Source: Bacillota bacterium
GTDB lineage: Bacteria; Bacillota; Clostridia; Lachnospirales; Lachnospiraceae
Assembly: GCA_023436765.1 (NCBI GenBank)
Contig: JAEZHX010000150.1
Location: 1-27,777 of the forward strand
Length of the DNA stretch: 27,777 bases
Reading direction: 5' to 3'
The notes beneath the pieces are model-generated. The model made no database searches and was not told the DNA's origin. It was given only the letters and a program-made list of their open reading frames with translations. Each line of letters begins with the position of its first letter. Within the stretch, counting starts at the first letter, position 1. Both the position numbers and the translations under genes were made by a program. Below, piece after piece: positions 15,415 through 23,585 of the stretch.

Positions 15415-16893
15415 TTAGCGGTTAAACTGCCAGCAATCGAACTGGAAGCCCTCTCCGCAGAAGGTAAAGAAGAGCTTATGCACGCCTGTCACACCCTTCA
15501 CCGGAACAGTAATCTCACGATACTCCTCTGCACTGCCGGTATTCGGTACCTCCAGATACCCCAAGCATTCTCCGTCAGCAGTATCCACCGTAATCTGAAT
15601 CAGATTCCCTGTAAACTCACTGGAAACCTTAGCAGTAAAGGTGGTGGGAGCCTGCCCGCCAAAATCTACATCCGACAGTGCAATCCAATCCCCTGTCGTA
15701 AGCCCGGTTACCACCTGATTCACTACTCCGAAGGTTTTGCTCGGGAGACTGGCTTTACCGGTAATTACTCCCCCCATCCAGGCAAAGGTCTCAGCCTCTG
15801 TCATTCGGTACGGATCGAGGTTTTTCAGCTGTTTTACTCCGGACTTGGAAGCATTGATGTTCTCTATGCTTCCATCCTCGCGGATGATAACTTCATCCAC
15901 ATGGGTACAACGATAGCCGCCCTTAATTCCCATATCATCCTGTAACAGCTGTGTATGATAGAACATATACCATTTTCCCTTGAACTCAACCATGCAATGA
16001 TGGTTATTCCCCCAGGTATCGAAGAACCTTCCCGGATTCTTCAAAATAGGGCCCCGATACTGCCAGGGACCAAAAGGACTGTCACTGGTCATATAAATGA
16101 TGTCAGCAATATCCGGTACATAGGGTCCCTTTGCATTATCCCTCTTATCCCAATTAGAGCAGTAGGTATAATAATAGGTGTCACCGATTTTATTGATGCC
16201 GGAATCCTCAAAGTGCCAAGGTGCTTCGATCATAACCGGAGTTCCGGCGAGACTGATCATATCCTCTCCCAGCTCAGCCACTCTGGCTGTATTCGGCATT
16301 TCTTCCTGTCCGTCCGGTACCCCACCACCAAAGTACAGATAAGACCTGCCGTCATCATCCGTGAACACCGCGGGATCAAATAACCATTTTACATCGGCAC
16401 AATTCTCTGTCTCCTTGGTGATCATCGGCTTGCCCAGGGGATCCACAAAGGGACCTACCGGATTGTCACTCCGAAGTACACCGATGGAGCTGGCATTGTT
16501 CGCATAATAAAGAAAGAACTGGTCCTTCCCGTTAATCTTCTTATGGGTGGCTGCGGGCGCCCAGGAATTCGTCGTCCAAGCGGAGCCCCCTCCTTCGCCT
16601 CCGATCTGAATGATACCATGATCTGTCCAGTTCACAAGATCATCCGAGGAAATACACCCAAGATTATTAATCTTACTATAAGAATTCTCCTTAATATTAC
16701 CTGCTTCATCATACTCCAGCATATCATTTGTCATATAAACATAAACCCTGTCCCCATACACCATGGCATAAGGATCCGCGCCAAACCTTTGGGCTATTAA
16801 CGGGTTATGATGCTCGATGGCTTTCCATGGCTCAGTTCTCTTGATTTTTTCAAAGAGCTTCTCCGGATTTGTTATTGTAGGTTGATATTCCAT
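15415..16893 (-). CDS. Glycoside hydrolase family 43 with C-terminal CBM6-like domain, arabinofuranosidase-like
   Basis: The first domain carries RFGADPYAMV (base D40), DVKWLFDPAVFTDDDG (D173) and WHFEDSGINKIGDTYYY (acid E229), the usual GH43 triad. The last 130 residues, from MTEAETFAW to FQFDCWQF, form a CBM6-type carbohydrate-binding module. The layout resembles arabinoxylan arabinofuranohydrolases such as B. subtilis XynD, but no signal peptide is present. The open frame reaches an ATG at 16938, yet the only ribosome binding site, AGGAGG at 16905-16910, precedes the ATG at 16893, so that start is preferred (492 residues). It is the first gene of the GH43 operon and is probably AraR-controlled. 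Activity is predicted, not certain. Confidence 0.88.
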   Translation of the reverse strand: MEYQPTITNPEKLFEKIKRTEPWKAIEHHNPLIAQRFGADPYAMVYGDRVYVYMTNDMLEYDEAGNIKENSYSKINNLGCISSDDLVNWTDHGIIQIGGEGGGSAWTTNSWAPAATHKKINGKDQFFLYYANNASSIGVLRSDNPVGPFVDPLGKPMITKETENCADVKWLFDPAVFTDDDGRSYLYFGGGVPDGQEEMPNTARVAELGEDMISLAGTPVMIEAPWHFEDSGINKIGDTYYYTYCSNWDKRDNAKGPYVPDIADIIYMTSDSPFGPWQYRGPILKNPGRFFDTWGNNHHCMVEFKGKWYMFYHTQLLQDDMGIKGGYRCTHVDEVIIREDGSIENINASKSGVKQLKNLDPYRMTEAETFAWMGGVITGKASLPSKTFGVVNQVVTGLTTGDWIALSDVDFGGQAPTTFTAKVSSEFTGNLIQITVDTADGECLGYLEVPNTGSAEEYREITVPVKGVTGVHKLFFTFCGEGFQFDCWQFNR

Positions 16894-17040
16894 CTTCTCT
16901 TTTTCCTCCTCTGCAACTATACTCTTTTCATTCCTCATTTTTTTTCTGTCCGCTCTTTACGCTAATCCCTTCCCTCATATTGCACTACAACCTAAGGATT
17001 AGTTTAAAATCGCAGCTCATTGCATTATTATACCAATATA

Positions 17041-17069
17041 ATTGTATACCTGTTCGCATCTAGAAACAA
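17041..17069 (-). promoter_or_regulatory. Promoter of the GH43 operon
   Basis: TTGTTT (17064-17069) and TACAAT (17041-17046) on the minus strand are separated by exactly 17 bases. The -35 box overlaps the motif shared with the araA promoter, which suits repression by AraR. Confidence 0.6.
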
Positions 17070-17079
17070 CTTGTTTTTT
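17049..17079. promoter_or_regulatory. Putative AraR operator of the GH43 operon
   Basis: On the plus strand ACCTGTTCGC is followed by TCTAGAA and ACAACTTGTTTTTT (17066-17079). The same order and similar spacing occur before araA (ACTTGTACGC, TCAAGTAT, ACAACTTGTTTTTT). The 14-base part is identical at both sites. It covers the -35 box and spacer of the promoter. Binding by AraR is inferred from this sharing and from the adjacent araR gene. Confidence 0.6.
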
Positions 17080-17136
17080 AAAATCATTTATATCGGTGTC
17101 ACTCATCTTCCCGGGCTGCACTGGCTAAAACACGAA

Positions 17137-17195
17137 TGCCCCCTACTATGTGAGAAGTTTTTATCCTAGATGTCACATAGTAGGGAGCATTTTTA
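17137..17195. terminator. Hairpin terminator after araD
   Basis: TGCCCCCTACTATGTGA (17137-17153) pairs with TCACATAGTAGGGAGCA (17173-17189) with one G-T-type discontinuity. The best T-run (TTTTT) follows on the plus strand. On the minus strand, the direction of araD, the stem is followed by TTCGTGTTTT. It lies 45 bases past the araD stop and probably ends that operon. Confidence 0.7.
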
Positions 17196-17237
17196 TACCT
17201 GTATTAATTTATAACATCTTTGTCTGCCGTTTCATCT

Positions 17238-17933
17238 TTAGGCCGGACCCTGTCCATAATAGGCATTGGCGCCATGCTTTCGATAGTAATGCTTATTCTG
17301 AAGCACCTGTGGTGCAGGTGCAACTCCGGGGTGCAGCTGCTCTGTTCGGAAAGCCATCTTAGCTACTTCCTCCAGAACTACAGCATTATGAACAGCCTCC
17401 GCAGCATTCTTACCCCAGGTAAAGGGTCCATGGTTGGTGCAAAGTATTCCGGGAGCTTCCATCGGGTTCTTATCCTTTAGGGTCTCGATGATAACCAAAC
17501 CGGTGTTTTTCTCATAGCTATTTTCTATCTCCTCCTTGGTCAAGCTTCTTGCACAAGGAATTTCCCCATAGAAATAATCTGCATGAGTAGTACCGTAACA
17601 GGGAATGGCTCTTCCCGCCTGTGCCCAGCTGGTTGCCCATGTGGAATGGGTATGGACGATGCCACCGATCTCCGGGTATCTCTTATAAAGCTCCAGATGA
17701 GTCGGGGTATCCGAGGAGGGATTATATTTTCCTTCCACACGGTTGCCCTCAAGATCCAGTACCACCATATCCTCCGGTTTCATGCCCTCATAATCGACCC
17801 CACTGGGCTTGATTACAACATACCCCGTGCTTCTGTCTATCGCGCTGACATTTCCCCAAGTATAGGTTACGAGACCGCGCTTCGGAAGCTCCAGATTGGC
17901 TTCGTATACCTGCTGCTTTAATTCCTCCAACAT
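17238..17933 (-). CDS. araD: L-ribulose-5-phosphate 4-epimerase
   Basis: AraD converts L-ribulose 5-phosphate to D-xylulose 5-phosphate, the last step before the pentose phosphate pathway. The protein is 231 residues, the same length as E. coli AraD. The class II aldolase/epimerase metal site is visible as HTH at residues 94-96 plus H168 in TNHGPF. The substrate-binding segments GNVSAID and KPSGVDY, and the THADYFYGE loop with the catalytic-type aspartate, are also present. AGGAGG eight bases before the ATG supports the start and overlaps the end of araA. It is the second gene of araA-araD, with 15 bases between the genes. araB does not accompany them. Confidence 0.95.
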   Translation of the reverse strand: MLEELKQQVYEANLELPKRGLVTYTWGNVSAIDRSTGYVVIKPSGVDYEGMKPEDMVVLDLEGNRVEGKYNPSSDTPTHLELYKRYPEIGGIVHTHSTWATSWAQAGRAIPCYGTTHADYFYGEIPCARSLTKEEIENSYEKNTGLVIIETLKDKNPMEAPGILCTNHGPFTWGKNAAEAVHNAVVLEEVAKMAFRTEQLHPGVAPAPQVLQNKHYYRKHGANAYYGQGPA

Positions 17934-17948
17934 GTAAATATCCTCCTG

Positions 17949-19436
17949 TTAACGGAATGCTGCATTGTTCCAGAGCAGCTCCTTCTTTAAGTTTCTGATT
18001 GTTGTATCCTTATCAATAACGATACTTTCAATTCCCATGGCGGCTGCCCAATCCTCCATCTGTTCCACTGTAAGGTCATAGGAGAATGCGGTATGATGGG
18101 CTCCACCTGCGAGAATCCATGCTTCAGCACCGGTATACAGATCCGGCTCCGGTGTCCAGAAGGCTGAGGCCACCGGCAGCTTTGGCATCGCTTTCCCAAG
18201 CTTCTTACATTGTACCGCATTGATAATCAGGCGGAAACGGGTTCCCAGGTCGATTAAGGAGACTGCCACACCGGGACCCTGCTTGGAGGTAAATACAAGC
18301 CTGGCAGGATCCTCCCTGTTACCCATGGACAGGGGGTTCACCCTGATGCTGATCGGACCGTCGGCGATGGAGGGACATACCTCCAGCATATGGGCCTGAA
18401 GAATGCCTTCCTCACCAGGAACCAGATGGTAGGTATAATCCTCCATAAAAGAGGTTCCTTTTGCATCCTTCGTGTTGGCTGACATCAGCTTCATGATTCG
18501 GACCATAGCTGCAGTCTTCCAGTCCCCTTCTCCGCCGAAGCCGTAACCCTTTTCCATCAGTCTCTGGATTGCAAGACCCGGAAGTTGCTTTAACGAACCC
18601 AGATCACCGAAATGCGTTACGATGGCGTGGTAGTTCTTCTCCTTCATAAAGCGTTCAAATCCCAGTTCAATCTGAGCCTGAACCGCAACATGTCTTTTAA
18701 ATTCCGCAGCTCCCATATCCTCAGAATGTATCACATATTTATCGTAATACTCCTCCACCAGAGCATTCGTATCGGCTATTGATACGGCGGAGACTGCTTC
18801 TTCGATTTCATTGACGGGATAGGCATCAATTTCCCAACCGAATTTCAGCTGGGCCTCCACCTTATCCCCCTCTGTTACCGCAACATTCCGCATATTATCA
18901 GCAATTCTTAATACTCTGACATGGCTGCTTTCCATGATGCCGATGGCAGTCCTCATCCAGGCACCGATCTTCTCCTGTACCTTAAGCTCACTCCAGTGCC
19001 CTACCACGATCTTTCTTTCAAGCCCCATCCGACTGACCATATGTCCGAATTCTCTATCCCCATGGGCTGACTGATTCTCATTCATAAAATCCATATCGAT
19101 CATTTCGTAGGGCAGCTCCCTGTTGAATTGTGTATGTAGGTGCAGCAGAGGTTTCCTGTATTCCTGCAGACCTAAGATCCAGGATTTTGCCGGAGAGAAG
19201 GTATGCATCCAGGTGATGACACCGGCACAGGAAGGATCCGCATTCGCCTCATTGAGAGTCCTCCGGATCACCTCATTTGTAATCAAGGTGGGCTTCCATA
19301 CTACTTCAAAGGGAAGGATACCCGACTTATTCATCTCATTTACAATAATTTTAGAATGCTCCGCTACATGCTCCAGGCATTCGTCACCGTACAGATCCTG
19401 GGATCCGGTACAGAACCAAAACTTATATTCCTTCAT
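17949..19436 (-). CDS. araA: L-arabinose isomerase
   Basis: AraA isomerises L-arabinose to L-ribulose in the cytoplasm. The 495-residue protein matches the family over its whole length: WMHTFSPAKSWI near 76-87, HTQFNRELPY near 101-110, GHWSELKVQEKIGAWMR, QLPGLAIQRLMEKGYGF and GGAHHTAFSYDL near 444-454. Metal-site residues corresponding to E. coli E333, H350 and the C-terminal histidine are present as E303, H337 and H447/H448. The position aligned with E. coli E306 is Gly277 (THFGDLGS instead of TTFEDLHG), which is unusual relative to the E. coli enzyme. The gene is preceded by an AraR-type operator/promoter and is divergent from araR. Confidence 0.93.
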   Translation of the reverse strand: MKEYKFWFCTGSQDLYGDECLEHVAEHSKIIVNEMNKSGILPFEVVWKPTLITNEVIRRTLNEANADPSCAGVITWMHTFSPAKSWILGLQEYRKPLLHLHTQFNRELPYEMIDMDFMNENQSAHGDREFGHMVSRMGLERKIVVGHWSELKVQEKIGAWMRTAIGIMESSHVRVLRIADNMRNVAVTEGDKVEAQLKFGWEIDAYPVNEIEEAVSAVSIADTNALVEEYYDKYVIHSEDMGAAEFKRHVAVQAQIELGFERFMKEKNYHAIVTHFGDLGSLKQLPGLAIQRLMEKGYGFGGEGDWKTAAMVRIMKLMSANTKDAKGTSFMEDYTYHLVPGEEGILQAHMLEVCPSIADGPISIRVNPLSMGNREDPARLVFTSKQGPGVAVSLIDLGTRFRLIINAVQCKKLGKAMPKLPVASAFWTPEPDLYTGAEAWILAGGAHHTAFSYDLTVEQMEDWAAAMGIESIVIDKDTTIRNLKKELLWNNAAFR

Positions 19437-19491
19437 ATAGTCACACCATACCTTTCTTATAGATAATGATTAATGTCCTAATCCTAATTCA

Positions 19492-19521
19492 ATCATATAA
19501 CTTGTACGCTCAAGTATACAA
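19492..19521 (-). promoter_or_regulatory. Promoter of araA-araD
   Basis: On the minus strand TTGTAT (19516-19521) and TATGAT (19492-19497) are separated by 18 bases, about 50 bases upstream of the araA start. Inverted repeats of the putative AraR operator fill the spacer. Confidence 0.6.
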
Positions 19522-19531
19522 CTTGTTTTTT
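19500..19531. promoter_or_regulatory. Putative AraR operator in the araA/araR intergenic region
   Basis: ACTTG (19500-19504), CAAGT (19511-19515) and ACTTG (19521-19525) form two overlapping inverted repeats. ACTTGTACGCTCAAGT resembles the B. subtilis AraR box (ATTTGTAC/GTACAAAT type). The last 14 bases, ACAACTTGTTTTTT at 19518-19531, recur exactly before the GH43 operon. The site overlaps both the araA promoter and the candidate araR promoter, so it could repress araA and autoregulate araR. Confidence 0.65.
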
Positions 19532-19543
19532 CTATGTTATACT
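19515..19543 (+). promoter_or_regulatory. Candidate promoter of araR
   Basis: TATACA (19515-19520) and TATACT (19538-19543) are spaced by 17 bases on the plus strand. The -35 box lies within the putative operator. The leader to the araR ATG is about 110 bases. Confidence 0.4.
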
Positions 19544-19659
19544 TATTTTAAAGATAGTTCAGGTGATTTCGAACCGCATCACTCACATATTTGTCTATGC
19601 GGTATCGGTATACCTTATTCACCATAATCCGATATGGGTAGTACTGTGGGGAGGATATC

Positions 19660-20757
19660 ATGTCTCAGAATACGTTAACCAAATATGCCAGAATAATGGA
19701 GGATATCCGAAGCGGTATTCTGACCGGCATAATTAAGCCGGGTGACAGGATTACTTCAGAAAATCAGTTATGTGCACAATACCAGGTGAGCCGCCATACC
19801 GTCAGGAAAGCCATCGCAGAGCTGGCGAATAAGGGCTATGTAGAAAGCATCCACGGAAAGGGAACCTACTGCAGACAGCATAGCTCTCCTGGAAAGGCCT
19901 CCCGTAATATCGCAGTTATCACAACCTATATCTCTGACTATATCTTTTCTAATGTCATCCGCGGAATTGATGAAGTACTTTCGGAGCAGGGCTACAGTAT
20001 CATTCTGAAAAGCACCGGGAACAGTCAGAACATGGAAGCAAAATGTCTGGAGGATATCCTATCTAAGAATATTGACGGACTGATTATAGAGCCAAGCAAG
20101 AGTGATATCCTTAATCGGAACATCTGTCTCTATGAGAAATTGGAGGAATATCGGATTCCCTATGTATTCATTCACGGAATTTATCGCAAGCTGGAGGACC
20201 GTCCATGCATCTTACTGGCGGATCGGCAGGGCGCATATCTGGCGACTAAATATTTGATCGATCATGGACGACGAAGCTTAATCGGGATCTTTAAGATTGA
20301 CGATTATCAGGGCAAAGAGCGCTATAAGGGTTATATTCAGGCATTACAGGAGGCGGGGATTTCCTTTGATCCGGACAGAATTATTCTCTTTCACACGGAA
20401 GACCGTAAGCGTAAGCCTGCACTGGAGACTCGTGAATTTCTGGAGAAGGGCATCAATATAGACGGTATCGTATGCTATAATGACCAGGTGGCCTACAGCG
20501 TATTTCACGAGCTGCAGACACTTCAGGTTAAGGTACCGGAGGACATTGCCATCATCGGCTATGATAATTCTTTTCTGGCAGAGAACAACCGCGTACCCCT
20601 CTCTTCCGTCCAGCACCCGAAGGAAGAGCTTGGGAGAGCAGCTGCACATTTGCTTCTTAATATCATAAATGGCAAAGCACAAAAAGACCAGCTCCAAAAA
20701 ATGATAGTTCCGGAGCTGGTTCTAAGAGAATCCACAAATCTGTCTTCTGATACCTAA
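19660..20757 (+). CDS. araR: AraR-type transcriptional repressor (GntR HTH + LacI-like sensor domain)
   Basis: The 365-residue protein joins an N-terminal GntR-type winged helix (about 5-72) to a C-terminal LacI/GalR-type effector domain (about 85-360). The winged helix includes SENQLCAQYQVSRHTVRKAI and GYVESIHGKGTYC. The effector domain includes DGLIIEPSKSD, YVFIHGIYR and IAIIGYDNSFLAE. This hybrid layout and length are those of B. subtilis AraR (362 residues), which releases its operators when L-arabinose binds. GGGGAGGATATC precedes the ATG. It is divergent from araA, and the shared operator between them and before the GH43 operon defines its likely regulon here. The arabinose effector is inferred from family and location. 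Confidence 0.9.
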   Translation: MSQNTLTKYARIMEDIRSGILTGIIKPGDRITSENQLCAQYQVSRHTVRKAIAELANKGYVESIHGKGTYCRQHSSPGKASRNIAVITTYISDYIFSNVIRGIDEVLSEQGYSIILKSTGNSQNMEAKCLEDILSKNIDGLIIEPSKSDILNRNICLYEKLEEYRIPYVFIHGIYRKLEDRPCILLADRQGAYLATKYLIDHGRRSLIGIFKIDDYQGKERYKGYIQALQEAGISFDPDRIILFHTEDRKRKPALETREFLEKGINIDGIVCYNDQVAYSVFHELQTLQVKVPEDIAIIGYDNSFLAENNRVPLSSVQHPKEELGRAAAHLLLNIINGKAQKDQLQKMIVPELVLRESTNLSSDT

Positions 20758-20861
20758 GCTCTCTACATCTATCAGCATACCAGTGAGAACGTGTCTTAAG
20801 TTGGATTGATCGTCACACGCTATTCCTGCAAAACTAATATATGATAAACATCGCGAACGAA

Positions 20862-20891
20862 ATAAAGGCGCCGTACCAGGGTACGACGCCT
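20862..20891 (-). terminator. Rho-independent terminator of the sugar ABC operon
   Basis: AGGCGCCGTACC (20866-20877) pairs with GGTACGACGCCT (20880-20891) with one internal mismatch. On the minus strand it is followed by TTTATT. It lies just past the binding-protein stop codon. Confidence 0.8.
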
Positions 20892-20915
20892 CTCTTGATA
20901 TGTTCAGGTTATTTG

Positions 20916-22583
20916 TTATTCAACGTACTTAGCTGCACGCTCATCGATGATTTCCTGAGCACCGGAAGCTAACCAGTCAGCGATTGCAGCATCCCAAACC
21001 TTATCAAAATCTGCAGGCTTACAGGTAACTGCATCTGCCATCAGAGTCTTACTCTTATCCTGTAAGGTCTGAGTATAAGGACCGGCAGCACTAAGCTGTA
21101 CAGGAACGATGATGGACGGACGGCCATCCTTCATGGAGTTGGCATAAGCATCCATAATAAGCTGAGCGTCTACTGCATAGGACTGAGCAAGAGCCTGACT
21201 ATACTTGGCATCGTCACCGATATCAAGACCATTGATCATGATGGTGTAGTCGATGTTCTGGCCAGAGTTCATGATCTTCTCGTTGGTAGCGGGGATCATC
21301 TTCGGAACTCCATCTACCATCTCATGTGTCACACCTTCTTCACCGATCTGCAGGAAGTAGCGGTTCTCGAACTTAGATAACCAGTTAACATAACGAAGTG
21401 CGCCTTCTACATTCTTGCTGTTAGCAGGAATGAACCAGTTAACCCCTGCTGCATCATAAAGTCTCTTATCAGTTGTACCTGCACTGGTCTTGAAAGGATC
21501 GATGGTCACAAGCTCAGCATCGGGAACGTTAACCTTAAGGTCGCGTAAGAGCCCGGGAGTATCACGATAAGCCTGATCCCAGTTGTGGATGAAGGAACCT
21601 ACCACACCGCTCTTAATGAGGTTATCGCTATCGGTATCATCAGCATAAAGCGGGAATTGAACATCTACTAAGCCATCATTATACATCTGGTTCAGTAAAC
21701 GAGCGCCTTCCTTATAGCCGGGAAGCAGGAAGTTACGGTCTACAACTGTATTTATCCAACGATCTTTTCTGCTTAAGTTAGGATCGATGAAGGAATCTAA
21801 TAAGGTACCGGCACGCCACTGAACATCGCTGGTCATAGTGAATGGAATCACCTTGTCAGCGCCAACGCCACCGGGATCCTTAGCCTTGAATTCCTTTAAT
21901 ACATTCACATATTCTTCGGTAGTTGTAGGTAGACTTAAGCCGAGCTTATCAACCCAATCCTTACGGATGAAGGTGTTTAACGCGGCAACATTCATACGGC
22001 GGGCGGGAATGGAATAGAGCTCACCGGTTTCGGTATTGACATTACGCATGATCATATCGCGGCCTTCCAGAGCCTTATCGGGACCAAGGAATGCCTTCAG
22101 ATCTGCCAAATGAGAGTCAACATAAGGAGCCAGGTTGGTAAGTCCGCCTAAATCACGATAGTTCGCAATCAGGTCGTTGCTGTAGGTTAAGCATACATCC
22201 GGAGCTGTACCGGCAGCCATCAGAGCGTTTAGCTTGTCAGTCTCTTCCCAACGGGATACTGCAACGAAGGTAACACCTAAGTTAAGCTCTTCCAGACATT
22301 TTGCTTTAATCCAATCGGTATAGAAGTTATTGGTAGGATCTGTCTTACCGCCATCAGTACCTCGGTCAAAAACCTCGACTGTAATTTCGCTGTATTCAGG
22401 TTTTGCTTCTTCTGTTACAGCAGGTTCGTCCTTCTTGTCATCGGTTGTCGCAGGAGCCGCTGTAGGTGTAGTGTTCCCTCCCTGATCAGGTGTTGCCGTC
22501 TCTTTGTCCTTCTTGCCGCAAGCAGCGAAAAGGCTGATGATCATAGCACACACAAGCAATAATGACCATAATTTCTTTCTCAT
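20916..22583 (-). CDS. Extracellular solute-binding lipoprotein of a CUT1 sugar transporter (LplA-like)
   Basis: The 555-residue precursor has a lipoprotein signal with lipobox LFAAC (Cys22) and a Thr/Pro/Asp-rich linker to about residue 65. It continues as a family 1 solute-binding fold with ITVEVFDRGTDGGK, ADKVIPFTMTSDVQWRAG and IGEEGVTHEMVDG. It would capture an oligosaccharide outside the membrane for the two permeases encoded upstream. AGGAGGGTGAAAA precedes the ATG. A 120-base spacer with a small hairpin (22616-22639) separates it from the second permease gene. It is clearly paralogous to the binding protein at 25813-27489. The ligand is unknown; an arabinose- or xylose-containing oligosaccharide would fit the neighbourhood. 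Confidence 0.9.
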   Translation of the reverse strand: MRKKLWSLLLVCAMIISLFAACGKKDKETATPDQGGNTTPTAAPATTDDKKDEPAVTEEAKPEYSEITVEVFDRGTDGGKTDPTNNFYTDWIKAKCLEELNLGVTFVAVSRWEETDKLNALMAAGTAPDVCLTYSNDLIANYRDLGGLTNLAPYVDSHLADLKAFLGPDKALEGRDMIMRNVNTETGELYSIPARRMNVAALNTFIRKDWVDKLGLSLPTTTEEYVNVLKEFKAKDPGGVGADKVIPFTMTSDVQWRAGTLLDSFIDPNLSRKDRWINTVVDRNFLLPGYKEGARLLNQMYNDGLVDVQFPLYADDTDSDNLIKSGVVGSFIHNWDQAYRDTPGLLRDLKVNVPDAELVTIDPFKTSAGTTDKRLYDAAGVNWFIPANSKNVEGALRYVNWLSKFENRYFLQIGEEGVTHEMVDGVPKMIPATNEKIMNSGQNIDYTIMINGLDIGDDAKYSQALAQSYAVDAQLIMDAYANSMKDGRPSIIVPVQLSAAGPYTQTLQDKSKTLMADAVTCKPADFDKVWDAAIADWLASGAQEIIDERAAKYVE

Positions 22584-22615
22584 TTTTCACCCTCCTAATA
22601 ATGATTATATAAATA

Positions 22616-22639
22616 CAACGCAGCTTAATCGAAGCGTTG
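22616..22639 (-). other. Small hairpin before the binding-protein gene
   Basis: CAACGC (22616-22621) and GCGTTG (22634-22639) can pair within the 120-base spacer between the second permease and the binding-protein gene. It could set different transcript levels within the operon; no T-run typical of a full terminator follows. Confidence 0.35.
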
Positions 22640-22703
22640 AATCTACCACATCAAACAATACCACTATGAACAAATCAAATCCTGATATAACCTTACTATG
22701 TAT

Positions 22704-23573
22704 CTACTCCTTAATCGCTCCGAGCGTAACACCTGAGATAAAATATCTCTGCAGAAATGGATATACGATCAGAATCGGTATGGTTGCGAACATTACCGAA
22801 GCGGCCTTCAGCCCATCACTGGCAGCCGGTGAGGCAAAACCCTCCTGCTGTGAAACATCAATCGCCGATCTATTATTTATGATCTCATATAGCTTCAGCT
22901 GTATCGGCTTCAATTCTGACTTCGTTGTATACATCAATGCATCCGAGAAACCATTCCAGCGTCCTACTGCATAGAATAATGCCAGGGTTGCCAGAGACGG
23001 CTTAGACAGAGGCAGATAGATCCTGAGCAGTATATTGAACGGTCCTGCACCGTCCAGCTGGGCAGACTCACGGAGACTGTCCGGTATGGTATAGAAAAAG
23101 CTCTTCAATATAATCATATTAAAGATGGACAGACAGTTCGGTATGATCAGAACCAGTGGCTTATCGATCAGATTCAGCTGATCCATCAGCAGGTAGTTTG
23201 GAATCATGCCGGCGCTGAAATACATCGTAAACAGCATCAATCCATTGATGAATCTTCTTCCCTTAAGCACATCATAAATCAACGGATAGGAACAGAGGAT
23301 CGTCATTGTCAGGGATACCAGGGTGCAGATCAGGGTTAGGAATGCTGTCCATACGATGGAACGGATAAATGCATTATCCTTAAATACATAGATATAGGAT
23401 TCAAAATTAAACTCCACAGGGAAGAAGGATACCCTGTTATTGATCATCGCCTGTGCGGAGCTTAAGCTTCGTGCCAGAAGATTAACCAGTGGCAGAAGGC
23501 ATATTAAAACGAACAGGAAGCATATACCGGCAATTAAGAGATCCTGGGCTTTGCGTTTTTTTGATTTTACCAT
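22704..23573 (-). CDS. CUT1 sugar ABC transporter permease (YtcP/MalG-like)
   Basis: The 289-residue protein has about six membrane helices and the EAA coupling loop ESAQLDGAGPFNILLRIYLP, starting at residue 169. The N-terminus has one helix followed by SLSSAQAMINNRVSFFPVEF, typical of YtcP-type permeases. It pairs with the permease encoded 12 bases upstream to form the transmembrane channel. GGAGGAGAG precedes the ATG. No ATPase gene is nearby, so energy probably comes from a shared MsmX-type ATPase encoded elsewhere. Confidence 0.9.
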   Translation of the reverse strand: MVKSKKRKAQDLLIAGICFLFVLICLLPLVNLLARSLSSAQAMINNRVSFFPVEFNFESYIYVFKDNAFIRSIVWTAFLTLICTLVSLTMTILCSYPLIYDVLKGRRFINGLMLFTMYFSAGMIPNYLLMDQLNLIDKPLVLIIPNCLSIFNMIILKSFFYTIPDSLRESAQLDGAGPFNILLRIYLPLSKPSLATLALFYAVGRWNGFSDALMYTTKSELKPIQLKLYEIINNRSAIDVSQQEGFASPAASDGLKAASVMFATIPILIVYPFLQRYFISGVTLGAIKE

Positions 23574-23585
23574 CGTCCTCTCCTC

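Larger units (their letters stand above)
16894..17237. other. Intergenic region between the araA-araD and GH43 operons
   Basis: No gene is visible. It contains the GH43 operon promoter with its putative AraR operator (17041-17079) and the hairpin that ends the araA-araD transcript (17137-17195). The 5' untranslated leader, about 150 bases between the promoter and the GH43 start, shows no recognisable riboswitch. Confidence 0.6.
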
